Counted from the stretch's first letter, positions 34,866 through 43,960 are shown. The stretch: 64,000 nt of DNA from UBA947 sp031550975 (GCA_031550975.1 JAVBOC010000009.1:38659-102658); one strand, 5' to 3'. A program made the numbers and translations. Notes: generated by a model from the sequence alone, not told the origin.

Positions 34866-37052
34866 TTACCCCTCAACGAACGCCAAATAATATTTCATTG
34901 CTGTGTCTTTCGCATCCGCGTAGAATTTATCAGAAATAAATTGCCTGTGCAGCGCAGTGCGCTCACCTGAATAGTTCCCCAGAGTGCTTGAATAGTTCTC
35001 AATGTCAGCCCGATTTATCCCGCCGCCGTAAGCTTTGGTTTTCGCATCAGTTCCGGACGGACGGATTTCGATAAATTTATCGTCAAACTCCATATAAGTT
35101 CCGTCGCCAACAAATTTTATTGATTTAAGGTTGTCAAAACTAAGCGATTTAAAAGTATCGTTTAAGACTTCTTTCACATTGTCAAGCGTCATAATGCCTT
35201 CTTTTACGGCAATTGCAAGAGTCAGGTAAAAAAGGTCGTTTTGGGTACGTTTTTCTTCGCCTTCGATTTTTGCCTGCTTTAATTTTTCGATATCCGGCTC
35301 AGATTCATTGTAGTACGAAATGTCCGCGCGGGTGTCATAACGCCCGACAATTTGGTTTTCGTTGAAAATTTCTTCAAGATATTGGGAAAGTAATTTGCCG
35401 CTTTTTTCTAACTCAGAAACAAGTGCAGAACCAACGATAATCGCTTCAGCGGCACTCTTTTCACGCATTGCAATCGCACAGCGTCCACCTTGAGATTTGA
35501 TTAATTCTTCTGTTCCCATAATCATTCCACCGGATTCTTCGCCAGCAAAAATCAAACGAGGGTTTTGTCCTAAATTAATTGCGTTGCCAAAAACATCCAT
35601 CACAACGCAGTTATCTCTGGTTTCCACTTTTTTCATAATATTAGCGATTTCTTTAAACCCAACCGGCACGTTAACAACCTTAACCCCGCGTTTTGCAGCC
35701 CATTCATCCCAAGAGAGCGCGGATGCTGTGGTTTTTATCATAAACCGTGGATGATTATTCCATACGCCCTGTTTTTGAAGCTGCTTTGATTGGAAATCCA
35801 TAAGCATCAAGAACGCCTGATTTGCAGTAAAAATAGTTAAAACCGTGTCATCATTTAGTTTAATATAATCAATTCCGGTTTTTTCCAGCACAGGAATACG
35901 TTGAGCGTTTTCGGTCTGCACAATTGTCAATCGGTCATGGTCAGGATCGGTTATTAAAACAACCGTTCCGACAGGATAATCTGCTAATTTTTGGGCATAG
36001 TTTAACGTTTCTATAACAGGGAAGAATTTCTCTCCGTTCGGACGTTTCGCGATTACGGTTGCATCAACCGAGTAGTCGTAGAAAGCTTTTTCGCCCTTTG
36101 GAGTTTGGTCGTATTTGCCAATCCCGTGGAAAAACGGGTCTTCAGCTGTGTTAAACCAATCATATTTGTGCCCGATGCCGAGTTTGGCAAGCACACGGCT
36201 CAAAGTATGATAAGCCGAACCGCCGACGTTTTCAATAACTATTTTGTTGTCGAGAGATTTAATTAAATCGACATTCACTTCTTGTGCGACACCGGATTTT
36301 AGGTATTCAACATACAAATCCACGCCATCATTGAGCTGATGCATTGTTTTTTCATCAATGAGCGGATCGTTTGCGCAAGAAAATTTTATTTCGTAAGAAC
36401 CTTTTTCTTCAGTTTCTTTAAAAATTTCGCGGATTTTCTCAACAAACTGTGCTGACTCCTCCGGCAGATATTGGCTTCCTTGCGAGTTTAAATCCTTTGT
36501 CGCATTTTTAACAGAAATCCCGTGTGAGGAAGTTATGTATTCCCCACCTATTAAATCTAATTTAAACGCTAAAAACGATGCCATCCAGATTGGCATGGTT
36601 TTGCGGTCCTGTGCAACAAGTGTTTTAATCCCGTTTGCTGCTTGAATTCTGGCAATTGCATCCAAGTAAAGTGCTGAATTATAACGGACTTCACGCCCTG
36701 CAATCTTAGTTAATTCGCCGCCTTTTTCTTTTGCAACAAGCGCTTTTGCAATCGTTGCTAAGACAATCCCAACAAGGTTTATCGGGAATCTTGTGTCTTG
36801 CGGATAAAGAATATTTTGTGGTCCGCGAATCCCTGCTGTTGAAACTTGTGCTTCTTTAGCATAACCGGCAAACCAATCTTTTAAACCTAAGCCTTCGGGA
36901 TTTTTCACCACACCGTAGGTTTCGAGATATTCTTTTTTAAGTAAAAAAGAAAACTCTCTTGAATCAGAAAGATCGATCAGCTTCATGCCCTTAATATAGT
37001 CGGGAGTTTTATCCCTAACGCTCTTAAATAACTCTTGTTCTAGCTCGCTCAT
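34866..37052 (-). CDS. Unusually long phosphohexomutase (phosphoglucomutase/phosphomannomutase family)
   Basis: 728 residues, against 450-600 for most relatives. The active-site serine region is YITSSHGISVKN (Ser of the TSSH motif), the metal-binding loop ITDPDHDRLT, the sugar-binding loop FAGEESGGM, and the phosphate-binding loop IRPSGTDAK near the C-terminus. Extra sequence lies mainly before and within domain I. The substrate cannot be fixed; glucose-1-P/glucose-6-P is plausible given glgA and pgi. The start is placed at ATG 37052 because TGC-TACAAT lies 7 nt upstream; the ATG 9 bp upstream would overlap that box. Confidence 0.9.
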   Translation of the reverse strand: MSELEQELFKSVRDKTPDYIKGMKLIDLSDSREFSFLLKKEYLETYGVVKNPEGLGLKDWFAGYAKEAQVSTAGIRGPQNILYPQDTRFPINLVGIVLATIAKALVAKEKGGELTKIAGREVRYNSALYLDAIARIQAANGIKTLVAQDRKTMPIWMASFLAFKLDLIGGEYITSSHGISVKNATKDLNSQGSQYLPEESAQFVEKIREIFKETEEKGSYEIKFSCANDPLIDEKTMHQLNDGVDLYVEYLKSGVAQEVNVDLIKSLDNKIVIENVGGSAYHTLSRVLAKLGIGHKYDWFNTAEDPFFHGIGKYDQTPKGEKAFYDYSVDATVIAKRPNGEKFFPVIETLNYAQKLADYPVGTVVLITDPDHDRLTIVQTENAQRIPVLEKTGIDYIKLNDDTVLTIFTANQAFLMLMDFQSKQLQKQGVWNNHPRFMIKTTASALSWDEWAAKRGVKVVNVPVGFKEIANIMKKVETRDNCVVMDVFGNAINLGQNPRLIFAGEESGGMIMGTEELIKSQGGRCAIAMREKSAAEAIIVGSALVSELEKSGKLLSQYLEEIFNENQIVGRYDTRADISYYNESEPDIEKLKQAKIEGEEKRTQNDLFYLTLAIAVKEGIMTLDNVKEVLNDTFKSLSFDNLKSIKFVGDGTYMEFDDKFIEIRPSGTDAKTKAYGGGINRADIENYSSTLGNYSGERTALHRQFISDKFYADAKDTAMKYYLAFVEG

Positions 37053-37059
37053 GCAGTTC

Positions 37060-37068
37060 ATTGTAGCA
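37060..37068 (-). promoter_or_regulatory. Extended -10 box of the phosphohexomutase gene
   Basis: On the minus strand TGC-TACAAT (37068-37060) ends 7 nt before the ATG at 37052 and overlaps the alternative ATG. No SD is seen. It lies back-to-back with the promoter for the acyltransferase gene. Confidence 0.5.
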
Positions 37069-37090
37069 TGAATTTATTTTCATGTATAAT
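37061..37090 (+). promoter_or_regulatory. Promoter of the first acyltransferase gene, predicted leaderless
   Basis: TTGTAG (37061-37066), 18-bp spacer and TATAAT (37085-37090), ending 6 nt before ATG 37097. A nearer ATG at 37082 overlaps the -10 box and is not usable. Confidence 0.65.
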
Positions 37091-37096
37091 AGTTGT

Positions 37097-37744
37097 ATGG
37101 CTAAAAAAGATTATACAAAACGTTCTGCAAGTGAATATAATTTTGGACGAACACTTTTCCAGTCGATTGTATGCCGAATTGGTTATATGATAAGACTCAA
37201 ACTTGTTTATAGAATTAAGATTGAGGGCTTGGAAAATGTGCCAAAAGGCAATGACTATATAGTTTGCGCTAACCATTTATCAACAATGGATCCGCCAATG
37301 CTTGCGGGAATAATGCCAAGAAATGTTGCTTTCATGGCAAAAAAAGAATTATTTGAGATCCCGTTTTTACGCTGGTGGCTGGATTGGCTTGGCGCGTTTG
37401 CCGTAAACCGCGAAAAACTTGGCTCCGCAACCATTAAAACAGCGAAAGAAATAAAAAATTCTAACTGGGTATTGGGGATTTTTCCGCAAGGAACACGCCA
37501 AGAGCCTGGCGTTATAAGCAACATCACAACCGGTTTTGCAGGCCTTGCAAGACTCACAAAATGCAACATTCTACCGGTAGGCCTAATTGGCACGCAAGAA
37601 GTCAGACGGATGCCTTTTAGCGGTCAGATAATCGTTAGAATTGGGGAAATTATCCCATATAGTGAAAACACCGAAGAAGTGGTTCAACAATGGATTTCTT
37701 CCGTTGAAAAACTCACCGGGTTTAAATATACACAACCGGTATAG
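37097..37744 (+). CDS. 1-acyl-sn-glycerol-3-phosphate acyltransferase-like protein (PlsC family)
   Basis: 215 residues. The acyltransferase motif CANHLSTMDPP (HxxxxD) lies at about residues 55-65. FPQGTRQEPG replaces the usual FPEGTR, and a further conserved region is ILPVGLIGTQ. It is expected to acylate lysophosphatidic acid or a related lipid at the membrane. The start is at 37097, since TATAAT lies 6 nt upstream and the ATG at 37082 overlaps it. The N-terminus SASEYNFGRTLFQ is shared with the next gene, a tandem paralogue. Confidence 0.88.
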   Translation: MAKKDYTKRSASEYNFGRTLFQSIVCRIGYMIRLKLVYRIKIEGLENVPKGNDYIVCANHLSTMDPPMLAGIMPRNVAFMAKKELFEIPFLRWWLDWLGAFAVNREKLGSATIKTAKEIKNSNWVLGIFPQGTRQEPGVISNITTGFAGLARLTKCNILPVGLIGTQEVRRMPFSGQIIVRIGEIIPYSENTEEVVQQWISSVEKLTGFKYTQPV

Positions 37745-37753
37745 GATTTAAGG

Positions 37754-38458
37754 ATGGAAAGAAATTACAACAGACGCTATGCGAATGAGTACAATATTTT
37801 TAGAACAATGTTTCAAAAGGCGTTTGTGGCTTTTTGCGTGTATCCGTTCACCATACTTAACTACGACTTAAAAATAACAGGCAGAGAAAACCTGACCCGC
37901 CACAGAAGAACTGACCGTTTTATTTATACTGCAAACCACGTTTCTAATTATGATCCGCCTCTTGTGTCACTCGCTATCCGCAGGCCAATTGCTTATATGG
38001 CTAAAAAAGAATTATTTGATAAAAGCGACAAACGTCATTTTCTTATAAAAATGCTCGGGGCATTCGCCGTTGACAGAGACAAGCCCGAAATCGCAACATT
38101 TAAAACAGTTCGCGACATTTTAAGTACAAGTTGGTCGCTGGGAATTTTCCCACAAGGCTACATCAAGCCTTACGGCTCACTTGAAGGTATTAAAAAAGGA
38201 TTTATCGTAATTGCCAAACACGCAAAAGCAGACATCGTGCCCGTTGCAATAGCCAAATTTTCCGACTATGCACAGTGGAAGTTATTCAAAAAACAGCCGC
38301 TTGAAATCCACATCGGCAAACCAATTTCTTACGAACTAAGCGACGACGAGATAATGTATCAATGGTGCCAGCAAATCTGTGAAATGGCAGATTACGAAAA
38401 CCCATATTCCAAACCGGAGTCAAAGCCTGAGGAACTAGACTTGGCTAAGTCTTGCTAA
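37754..38458 (+). CDS. Second PlsC-like acyltransferase, divergent active site
   Basis: 234 residues, paralogous to the preceding gene, sharing the N-terminal YANEYNIFRTMFQ. TANHVSNYDPP keeps HxxxxD, but the later motif is FPQGYIKPYG, so the GTR arginine is lost or replaced by Tyr-Ile. Substrate phosphate binding may therefore differ. ATG 37754 follows AAGG. The 3' end overlaps the convergent HEAT-protein gene by 24 bp. Confidence 0.85.
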   Translation: MERNYNRRYANEYNIFRTMFQKAFVAFCVYPFTILNYDLKITGRENLTRHRRTDRFIYTANHVSNYDPPLVSLAIRRPIAYMAKKELFDKSDKRHFLIKMLGAFAVDRDKPEIATFKTVRDILSTSWSLGIFPQGYIKPYGSLEGIKKGFIVIAKHAKADIVPVAIAKFSDYAQWKLFKKQPLEIHIGKPISYELSDDEIMYQWCQQICEMADYENPYSKPESKPEELDLAKSC

Positions 38459-39961
38459 ACCGGCTTTTGCAGCTTCTTTTACAGCAGGCTCTTTGTCGTT
38501 TTGCGCAACTGTAAACAATGCTGTTAAGTCTTGCTTGTAAGCAGGGTTTTGGATGTAGCTTAACGCTTCAATAGCTGAAGTTCTCACCATTGGATTCGGG
38601 TTGTTTTTAAGGTTTTCAACGATCGCAACCGCACCTGGGAGTTCAGTCAACGGAACCATTGTGTTGGTTAATTTGTTAACTTCGTCAGCATATAATTTTT
38701 GCAAAATTGCTGTTGTGAAAGTTGCATAAACTTTGTTTCTTTCAGCTTGTTCCATCGGAGTCAAAGTCATTGCTGCTTCTTGCTCTGCCGGAGTTAGTTT
38801 TTTGCCGGTCATAAGTTTTTCTCTTAATGACATTTGAGCAGCTGTTGGTCCGCCTAAGTTATTTGTATCAGCTTTAATAACATTGATTAGAGCGTTTATA
38901 ATTTTTTCATCAAGCAATTCCGTTGCCATATCCGGTTTTTCTTTCACCATATTAGCAATTTCTTCCATAGCGCCAGCCTGGATATCAGCATTTACATCAG
39001 CTAATCTAGCTAGAAATGCACTCAAGTCAACATTTGGTTTTAATGGCTGCGGCGCAATAACTTCAACTTTTTTTGTTTGAACAGGCTCTGCAACTACAAC
39101 TGCTTGGGCAACTACCGGAGCTGCTTCAGGAGCTTTTGCAACTGCGATAGGAGCTGCTTGAGGAGCGGCTTGAGGTGTCGCAATCATCGGAGCAGGCGTT
39201 GCTACATTATAATTTTGTTGAAGCACTACAGGCTGTGCTGCCGGAGGAGTTATCGGAGCTGTAACATTTGAGTTAGAAACCGCTGCTGCAACTGACGCCG
39301 GAGCAGTTCGCGCCGCCTCAACTGGTTGTACCGGCTGAGTTATTGCGATATTTTTTTGGTCATTAATCGCTTGAACCGGGGTTACAACTGCTGCCGGAAC
39401 ATTAGTTCCTTTTGCCGCTTTATCCGCGCATACCGGGCATGGCGGGCAGTAGTAAGGAGCTTGAGGCGCTGCTGTGCTTGATGCAACTTGTTGGGTCGGA
39501 GCGGTTTGCGCTTGCGGATACAAGTATTGCACCGCTTGTTGAGTCGTCACTGCCTGAGCCGGATAGACATTTTGCGCATAAGCAGCTTGTGGGTTGTATT
39601 GTGTGTTCGGGTTTTGGTTATAAATATTTTGGGCTGGAGTTGCAACGGCTTGTGGATAATCATACAAGCGCGCTTCCGGATAAGAATATTGCGGAGCGGT
39701 AACTGTTGCATACTGCGGCGCATAACCTGCATCATAAATATTTATTGGAACAGGTTGCGGAATTTCTGTTACGTAAGGCGGTCTGCCTTGAGGAATAGCT
39801 GTGCGAACCGGTTGTTGCGGATAAGATGCGCCTGTTTTAGCAGAAGAATGGTCGTTGCAAGTGTTAATTTTTACTGTTGCATTTTGGATGTCAATCTTGA
39901 CTCCGTTATAGTTCTGCACTGGGGGCGTATATGGATTCACAGAGCATATTGGCTGAATCAT
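38435..39961 (-). CDS. HEAT-like repeat protein with a long Pro/Gln/Tyr/Ala-rich N-terminal region
   Basis: 508 residues. Roughly the first 320 are low-complexity, rich in Pro, Gln, Ala, Tyr and Val (many PQ, PA and YP repeats) and include CPPCPVC. The C-terminal ~190 residues are helical with HEAT-like repeats (MVRTSAIEALSYIQ, EPAVKEAAKAGLARL), including LREKLMTGKKLTPAEQEAAM. No signal peptide is seen. It has a strong GGAAAG ribosome-binding site. It is probably a protein-interaction scaffold. The base composition of the tail-like region makes antisense ORFs appear over it. Confidence 0.75.
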   Translation of the reverse strand: MIQPICSVNPYTPPVQNYNGVKIDIQNATVKINTCNDHSSAKTGASYPQQPVRTAIPQGRPPYVTEIPQPVPINIYDAGYAPQYATVTAPQYSYPEARLYDYPQAVATPAQNIYNQNPNTQYNPQAAYAQNVYPAQAVTTQQAVQYLYPQAQTAPTQQVASSTAAPQAPYYCPPCPVCADKAAKGTNVPAAVVTPVQAINDQKNIAITQPVQPVEAARTAPASVAAAVSNSNVTAPITPPAAQPVVLQQNYNVATPAPMIATPQAAPQAAPIAVAKAPEAAPVVAQAVVVAEPVQTKKVEVIAPQPLKPNVDLSAFLARLADVNADIQAGAMEEIANMVKEKPDMATELLDEKIINALINVIKADTNNLGGPTAAQMSLREKLMTGKKLTPAEQEAAMTLTPMEQAERNKVYATFTTAILQKLYADEVNKLTNTMVPLTELPGAVAIVENLKNNPNPMVRTSAIEALSYIQNPAYKQDLTALFTVAQNDKEPAVKEAAKAGLARLSQV

Positions 39962-40105
39962 TTATCTTTCCTTTCCGGCCGTCTGGTCATGCTATTTAGT
40001 CATGCTAGTATATCTATTCTATCGTTTAAATACCTCTCAAGAAAATTTATTGCCTAAACATGTTGAAACTTTAACAAAAGTTAATATTTCAATGTTATAC
40101 CGTTT

Positions 40106-40133
40106 TTGCCTTCTAAATTGTTCGTGTTATAAT
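40106..40133 (+). promoter_or_regulatory. Promoter of the transketolase-half operon, predicted leaderless
   Basis: TTGCCT (40106-40111), 16-bp spacer and TGT-TATAAT (-10 at 40128-40133), ending 6 nt before ATG 40140. No SD is present. Confidence 0.65.
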
Positions 40134-40139
40134 ATAATT

Positions 40140-41084
40140 ATGTTGATTAATAAGAATGAAAGAAAGGCGATCCGTTCGGCTTTTGGGAAGACTTTAGTTG
40201 AATTGGGGAAAGTTAATCAGGACATTGTGGTCCTGGATTCTGACTTGGCATGCTCAACTCAAACAGGACTTTTTGGGAAAGAGTTTCCTGAAAGATTCTA
40301 CAATTCAGGCATCGCTGAACAAGATATGATAGCGACCGCTGCAGGGTTAGCCAGCGCTGGGAAAATTCCTTTTGCTGCGACTTTTGCGATGTTTGCAACC
40401 GGCAGAACCTACGACCAAATCAGAAACTCTGTCGCTTATCCAAAATTTAACGTAAAAATTATCGGAACTCACGGCGGTGTAACCGTTGGTGAAGACGGCG
40501 CAAGCCACCAGGCATTGGAGGACGTTGCCCTAATGCGTAACATCCCGAACATGTCTGTAATCGTTCCGGCTGACTGCCGCGAATGCGAACAGGTTATAAG
40601 ATATGCAGCGGAGCACAAAGGCCCGATGTACATCAGAATCGCACGCACAAATGTTTGCGATATCTTTGATGAAAACTACAAATTTGATTTCAACAAAGCC
40701 CGCGTATTACAAGAAGGAACAGATATTTCAATAATCTCAAACGGCGAAACTTTAGCAGAAATCATTGAAGCAGCGCAAATCTTAGAAAAAGACGGTATGT
40801 CTGTTCAAATAATTCACGTTCCTGTTGTAAAACCGCTTGATAGCAAGACAATCCTGGACGCGATTTCAAAAGTAAAAAAAGTTTATGTTGTTGAAAACCA
40901 CTCTGTAATTGGCGGTTTAGGCAGCGCGATTTGCGAACTGGTTTGTGATAATACCCCAATGCCTGTTCACAGAATCGGCACAAAAGATGTTTTCGGCCAA
41001 AGTGGCAAATGGGATTACCTGCTTGATTTCTACGGATTAAGCAGCGAGAAAATTGCCAAGGAAATTAAAAATGATACAATTTAG
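40140..41084 (+). CDS. Transketolase, C-terminal subunit
   Basis: 314 residues covering the pyrimidine-binding and C-terminal domains of transketolase. The TPP-activating Glu lies in NSGIAEQDM, and GVTVGEDGASHQALEDVALM is typical. It must pair with an N-terminal subunit, which is not next to it; the divergent upstream neighbour is unrelated. The start is ATG 40140, fixed by TATAAT 6 nt upstream. The ftsE start overlaps its 3' end by 14 bp. Confidence 0.9.
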   Translation: MLINKNERKAIRSAFGKTLVELGKVNQDIVVLDSDLACSTQTGLFGKEFPERFYNSGIAEQDMIATAAGLASAGKIPFAATFAMFATGRTYDQIRNSVAYPKFNVKIIGTHGGVTVGEDGASHQALEDVALMRNIPNMSVIVPADCRECEQVIRYAAEHKGPMYIRIARTNVCDIFDENYKFDFNKARVLQEGTDISIISNGETLAEIIEAAQILEKDGMSVQIIHVPVVKPLDSKTILDAISKVKKVYVVENHSVIGGLGSAICELVCDNTPMPVHRIGTKDVFGQSGKWDYLLDFYGLSSEKIAKEIKNDTI

Positions 41085-41748
41085 ATCGGTTACAAAAAAA
41101 TATAGCAATGAGCATTATGCGTTAAAAAACGTTGACCTCGACATTCTCTCTGGCGAGTTTGTTTTCGTTATCGGGGCGTCGGGCGCAGGTAAATCAACCC
41201 TTATGAAGCTGCTTTATAACGAAGAACAGCCGACAAGCGGAACCGTCACAATCGGCGGGATTAATATCGCAAACCTCACCAACGACAAAATTCCTAACCT
41301 TAGAAGATGTATGGGGATTGTGTTCCAAGACTATAAACTTTTACAAAACAAAACAGTTTATGAAAACGTGGCTTACGTAATCCGCACGTTAGGTATAAGT
41401 TCAAAAGAGATTAACGCACGCGTAACGGGCGCACTAAAAATTGTTGGATTATACGAGAAAAAATCGGCGTTCCCAACGGAGCTTTCCGGCGGAGAACAGC
41501 AGCGTGTTGGGATTGCACGTGCAATCGTAAACGGTCCTCCTTTGTTAATCGCAGATGAGCCGACCGGAAACCTCGACCCTAAAAACTCATTGGAGATTAT
41601 GCAAATTCTTGACCAAATTAACCAAAGAGGGATTACGGTAATCGTCTCAACCCACGACAACGCGATGGTAGACTATTTCCGCAAACGCGTAATTACACTT
41701 GATCAAGGCGAAATCGTCAGAGATATGCAGGCAGGTACTTATGCATAA
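41071..41748 (+). CDS. ftsE: Cell-division ATP-binding protein FtsE
   Basis: 225 residues. Walker A is GASGAGKST, the ABC signature LSGGEQQRVGIARA, and Walker B LLIADEPTGNLD. With FtsX it forms a membrane complex that activates septal peptidoglycan hydrolysis. The start is ATG 41071, preceded by AAGGAA. It overlaps the transketolase stop by 14 bp and ftsX by 8 bp. Confidence 0.95.
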   Translation: MIQFRSVTKKYSNEHYALKNVDLDILSGEFVFVIGASGAGKSTLMKLLYNEEQPTSGTVTIGGINIANLTNDKIPNLRRCMGIVFQDYKLLQNKTVYENVAYVIRTLGISSKEINARVTGALKIVGLYEKKSAFPTELSGGEQQRVGIARAIVNGPPLLIADEPTGNLDPKNSLEIMQILDQINQRGITVIVSTHDNAMVDYFRKRVITLDQGEIVRDMQAGTYA

Positions 41749-42694
41749 CAATAATTATAATAACAGCCAAACACAAACAAGATCGACTACGATTAAAAAG
41801 AAAGTTAAAAAACACATCCCAAAAGACTGGTTGACAGAAGCAAGGATCGTTTACCGTCTTGGGATGGAAACGTTATATGATTTGAAACGCACAGGATTGG
41901 TTAACATCGTAATCGTAACAACTATGGCGGCGATTTTGACAATCTTTGGGGTGTTCTTCCGCTCCGCGATTTCAGCTTCAACATTTGCTCACGAATTAGG
42001 CAACATGTTAGAAATTTCGGTTTACTTAAAACCAAATGCTGATGCGAACATAACCAAAAAACGCATTAAAGAATTTGAACACGTAGAAACAGTAACCATT
42101 GTTCCGAAGGAAACTTCCTGGATTAAACTACAAAAAGAAATGGATTTGCCAAATATTGACAATCCGTTGCCGGACACTTTGCACGTAAAAGTGGACAAAC
42201 CGGAAAATATTAATTCTGTGTTTAACGAAACTAAACAACTCAAAAGCGTTGAAGAAGTCGGTTACGCGCAGGATTTGGCGAAAAAAATAGAGATGGCAAG
42301 TGCTGTTGTAAACACAGTCGCAATCTTTGTACTTGTCGTAATGTGTATTCTTACAATCACCATCATTAACAACACGATTTTGCTCGTAATCCAACAACGT
42401 AAAGAGGAAATCGAAATTATGCGCCTAATGGGTGTGAGCAACTGGTATATCAGGTTCCCGCTAATCATGCAGGGTGCAATGTACGGTTTTATAAGCGCGA
42501 TTGTCGCACTTGTTCCGGTCAACTTTGCCCACAACTGGCTGCTTAAATTCCACCAATTTTTCATGATACCATCGCCTTCATATATTTTAGGCATAAACGC
42601 ACTGACGATTGTTGCGACCATAATGTTTATTATGGCAATCGCTTTCGGCGCAGTGGGAAGCTTCTTGTGTATTAAAAAACACTTACAGGTGTAA
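41741..42694 (+). CDS. ftsX: Cell-division protein FtsX
   Basis: 317 residues. A Lys/Asn-rich N-terminal tail is followed by a TM helix (IVIVTTMAAILTIFGVFF), a periplasmic loop, then three more TM helices, the last near the C-terminus. The order matches FtsX. No EnvC-like hydrolase activator lies downstream, so the effector is elsewhere or different. Confidence 0.95.
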   Translation: MHNNNYNNSQTQTRSTTIKKKVKKHIPKDWLTEARIVYRLGMETLYDLKRTGLVNIVIVTTMAAILTIFGVFFRSAISASTFAHELGNMLEISVYLKPNADANITKKRIKEFEHVETVTIVPKETSWIKLQKEMDLPNIDNPLPDTLHVKVDKPENINSVFNETKQLKSVEEVGYAQDLAKKIEMASAVVNTVAIFVLVVMCILTITIINNTILLVIQQRKEEIEIMRLMGVSNWYIRFPLIMQGAMYGFISAIVALVPVNFAHNWLLKFHQFFMIPSPSYILGINALTIVATIMFIMAIAFGAVGSFLCIKKHLQV

Positions 42695-42702
42695 AATCAG
42701 TT

Positions 42703-42733
42703 GAAAGGTTGAATAGTTAAATGGTTGAATGGT
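42703..42733. repeat. GTTGAAAGGTTGAATAG repeat at the start of the 42.7-kb gene
   Basis: GTTGAAAGGTTGAATAG followed by TTAAATGGTTGAATGG. It is the inverse of the repeat at 23577-23613 and covers the ATG and first codons of the 42721 gene. Confidence 0.6.
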
Positions 42734-43110
42734 TTGAAGACTATAATAAATCACCAAAACCTTTGTTTTTTAAACGGATTTTCGACAAAAAAATCGAAGA
42801 TGTTATTACGCCGGTGTTTTACCGAGTCGAAAAGTCTTGCGAAAACACTCGTCCAAAAATAAGAATTGACTATTTTACAGAAAACGGTGAGTGCGTTTTG
42901 ATTTTAAAAAACAGCAGGTATCAGAAGAAACAACGTGAAAGCCGACTGGAAGTCATGCACCCCGGCAATGCAAATGCGGTCATTAACTTTATTCACAAAG
43001 GACTTGATAGCCTTGACAATACTGAACTTAAATTACCTCTGAACAAACTTACACAAAAAAGTTTCACAGATATTGCAGACAAGTTTGTCATGGAATTTAG
43101 AGCATCTTAA
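42721..43110 (+). CDS. Small protein of unknown function downstream of ftsX
   Basis: 129 residues, basic and soluble with no signal peptide. The start codon lies within a repeat (42703-42733), so the first ~5 residues (MVEWF) may come from it. No domain is recognised. It lies 26 bp after ftsX on the same strand, consistent with co-transcription, and overlaps ribF by 14 bp in the convergent direction. Confidence 0.6.
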   Translation: MVEWFEDYNKSPKPLFFKRIFDKKIEDVITPVFYRVEKSCENTRPKIRIDYFTENGECVLILKNSRYQKKQRESRLEVMHPGNANAVINFIHKGLDSLDNTELKLPLNKLTQKSFTDIADKFVMEFRAS

Positions 43111-43960
43111 TATCTTTTTCTATTTGCGCTTTGAGCGCTTCAACTGAAGTAAATTTTTCTTCCGGCCGAAGAAATTTCAAGAACTCAACGGTAATGTTTT
43201 GGCCGTAGATATCTTGATTAAAGTCTAAGATGTGCACTTCTAAAAGCGCAGCGCCCTCTGTCACAGTGGGTTTTGTCCCAAAATTAGCGATAGCCTTTAA
43301 GCCATTTGCCTTCACCTTGTAAACCCCAAACGGTAAGTCGATTAATTCACCCGGATAAATTAAATTCGCTGTCGGAAAGCCCAACTCGCGACCTAATTTT
43401 TTACCCCCAATAACTTTGCCTTCTATGAAGAAATTGTAGCCGAGCATTTTGTTGGCTTTTTTAATATCGCCGTTTGAAAGTGCTGTGCGGATTTCAGTGC
43501 TGCTAATAACATGACCATTAATGTTTACGGGCGAGATTTCAAAATAGGTGTAGTCATATTTTTCAGAGTTCTCTAATAAAAATTGCGCGTTGCCGCTTTT
43601 ACACTTCCCAAAAGTATGATTGTAGCCCGTTGAAATTGAGACAGGATTGAACTCTTTTACCAAGAATTCCAAATATTCTTGCGCACTCAAGTGGGCTATT
43701 TGAGAAAAATCAAGCTCAATGACTTCATCCACCCCGAGCTCTTTAATTTTGCGAACTCTGTCCTCGCGTGTCAAAATATATTTTGGACAAACCTCATACA
43801 AAAAACAGCACGGATGGTCTTTAAAAGTAACGACAGCCGACTTGCCGCCTGACTTATGTCCGTGACTTACAGCACTGTCAATAACCGCCTGATGCCCTAA
43901 ATGCACCCCGTCAAAGAAACCTAGCGCTAATGACAGATTATGATTATCACTAATTATCAT
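43097..43960 (-). CDS. ribF: Bifunctional riboflavin kinase / FAD synthetase
   Basis: 287 residues, a little shorter than usual. The N-terminal FAD-synthetase half has GFFDGVHLGHQ and TGYNHTFGKCKSG, the C-terminal riboflavin-kinase half GRELGFPTANL and IYGQNITVEFLKFLRPEEKF. It makes FMN and FAD from riboflavin. An AGGAGA site lies upstream at the edge of a family B repeat. Confidence 0.95.
   Translation of the reverse strand: MIISDNHNLSLALGFFDGVHLGHQAVIDSAVSHGHKSGGKSAVVTFKDHPCCFLYEVCPKYILTREDRVRKIKELGVDEVIELDFSQIAHLSAQEYLEFLVKEFNPVSISTGYNHTFGKCKSGNAQFLLENSEKYDYTYFEISPVNINGHVISSTEIRTALSNGDIKKANKMLGYNFFIEGKVIGGKKLGRELGFPTANLIYPGELIDLPFGVYKVKANGLKAIANFGTKPTVTEGAALLEVHILDFNQDIYGQNITVEFLKFLRPEEKFTSVEALKAQIEKDIKML

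Noticed and set aside
34747..34866. The 40-residue N-terminal extension of metF starting at ATG 34866
   Set aside because: Its codons are those of a family B repeat; a TTG with a good SD lies at 34746.
37082..37096. ATG 37082 as the start of the first acyltransferase gene
   Set aside because: It overlaps the TATAAT box, so the transcript would not contain it.
39488..40057. Long plus-strand ORF opposite the HEAT protein
   Set aside because: It arises from the low-complexity Pro/Gln/Ala codons of the opposite strand and has no SD or known domain.
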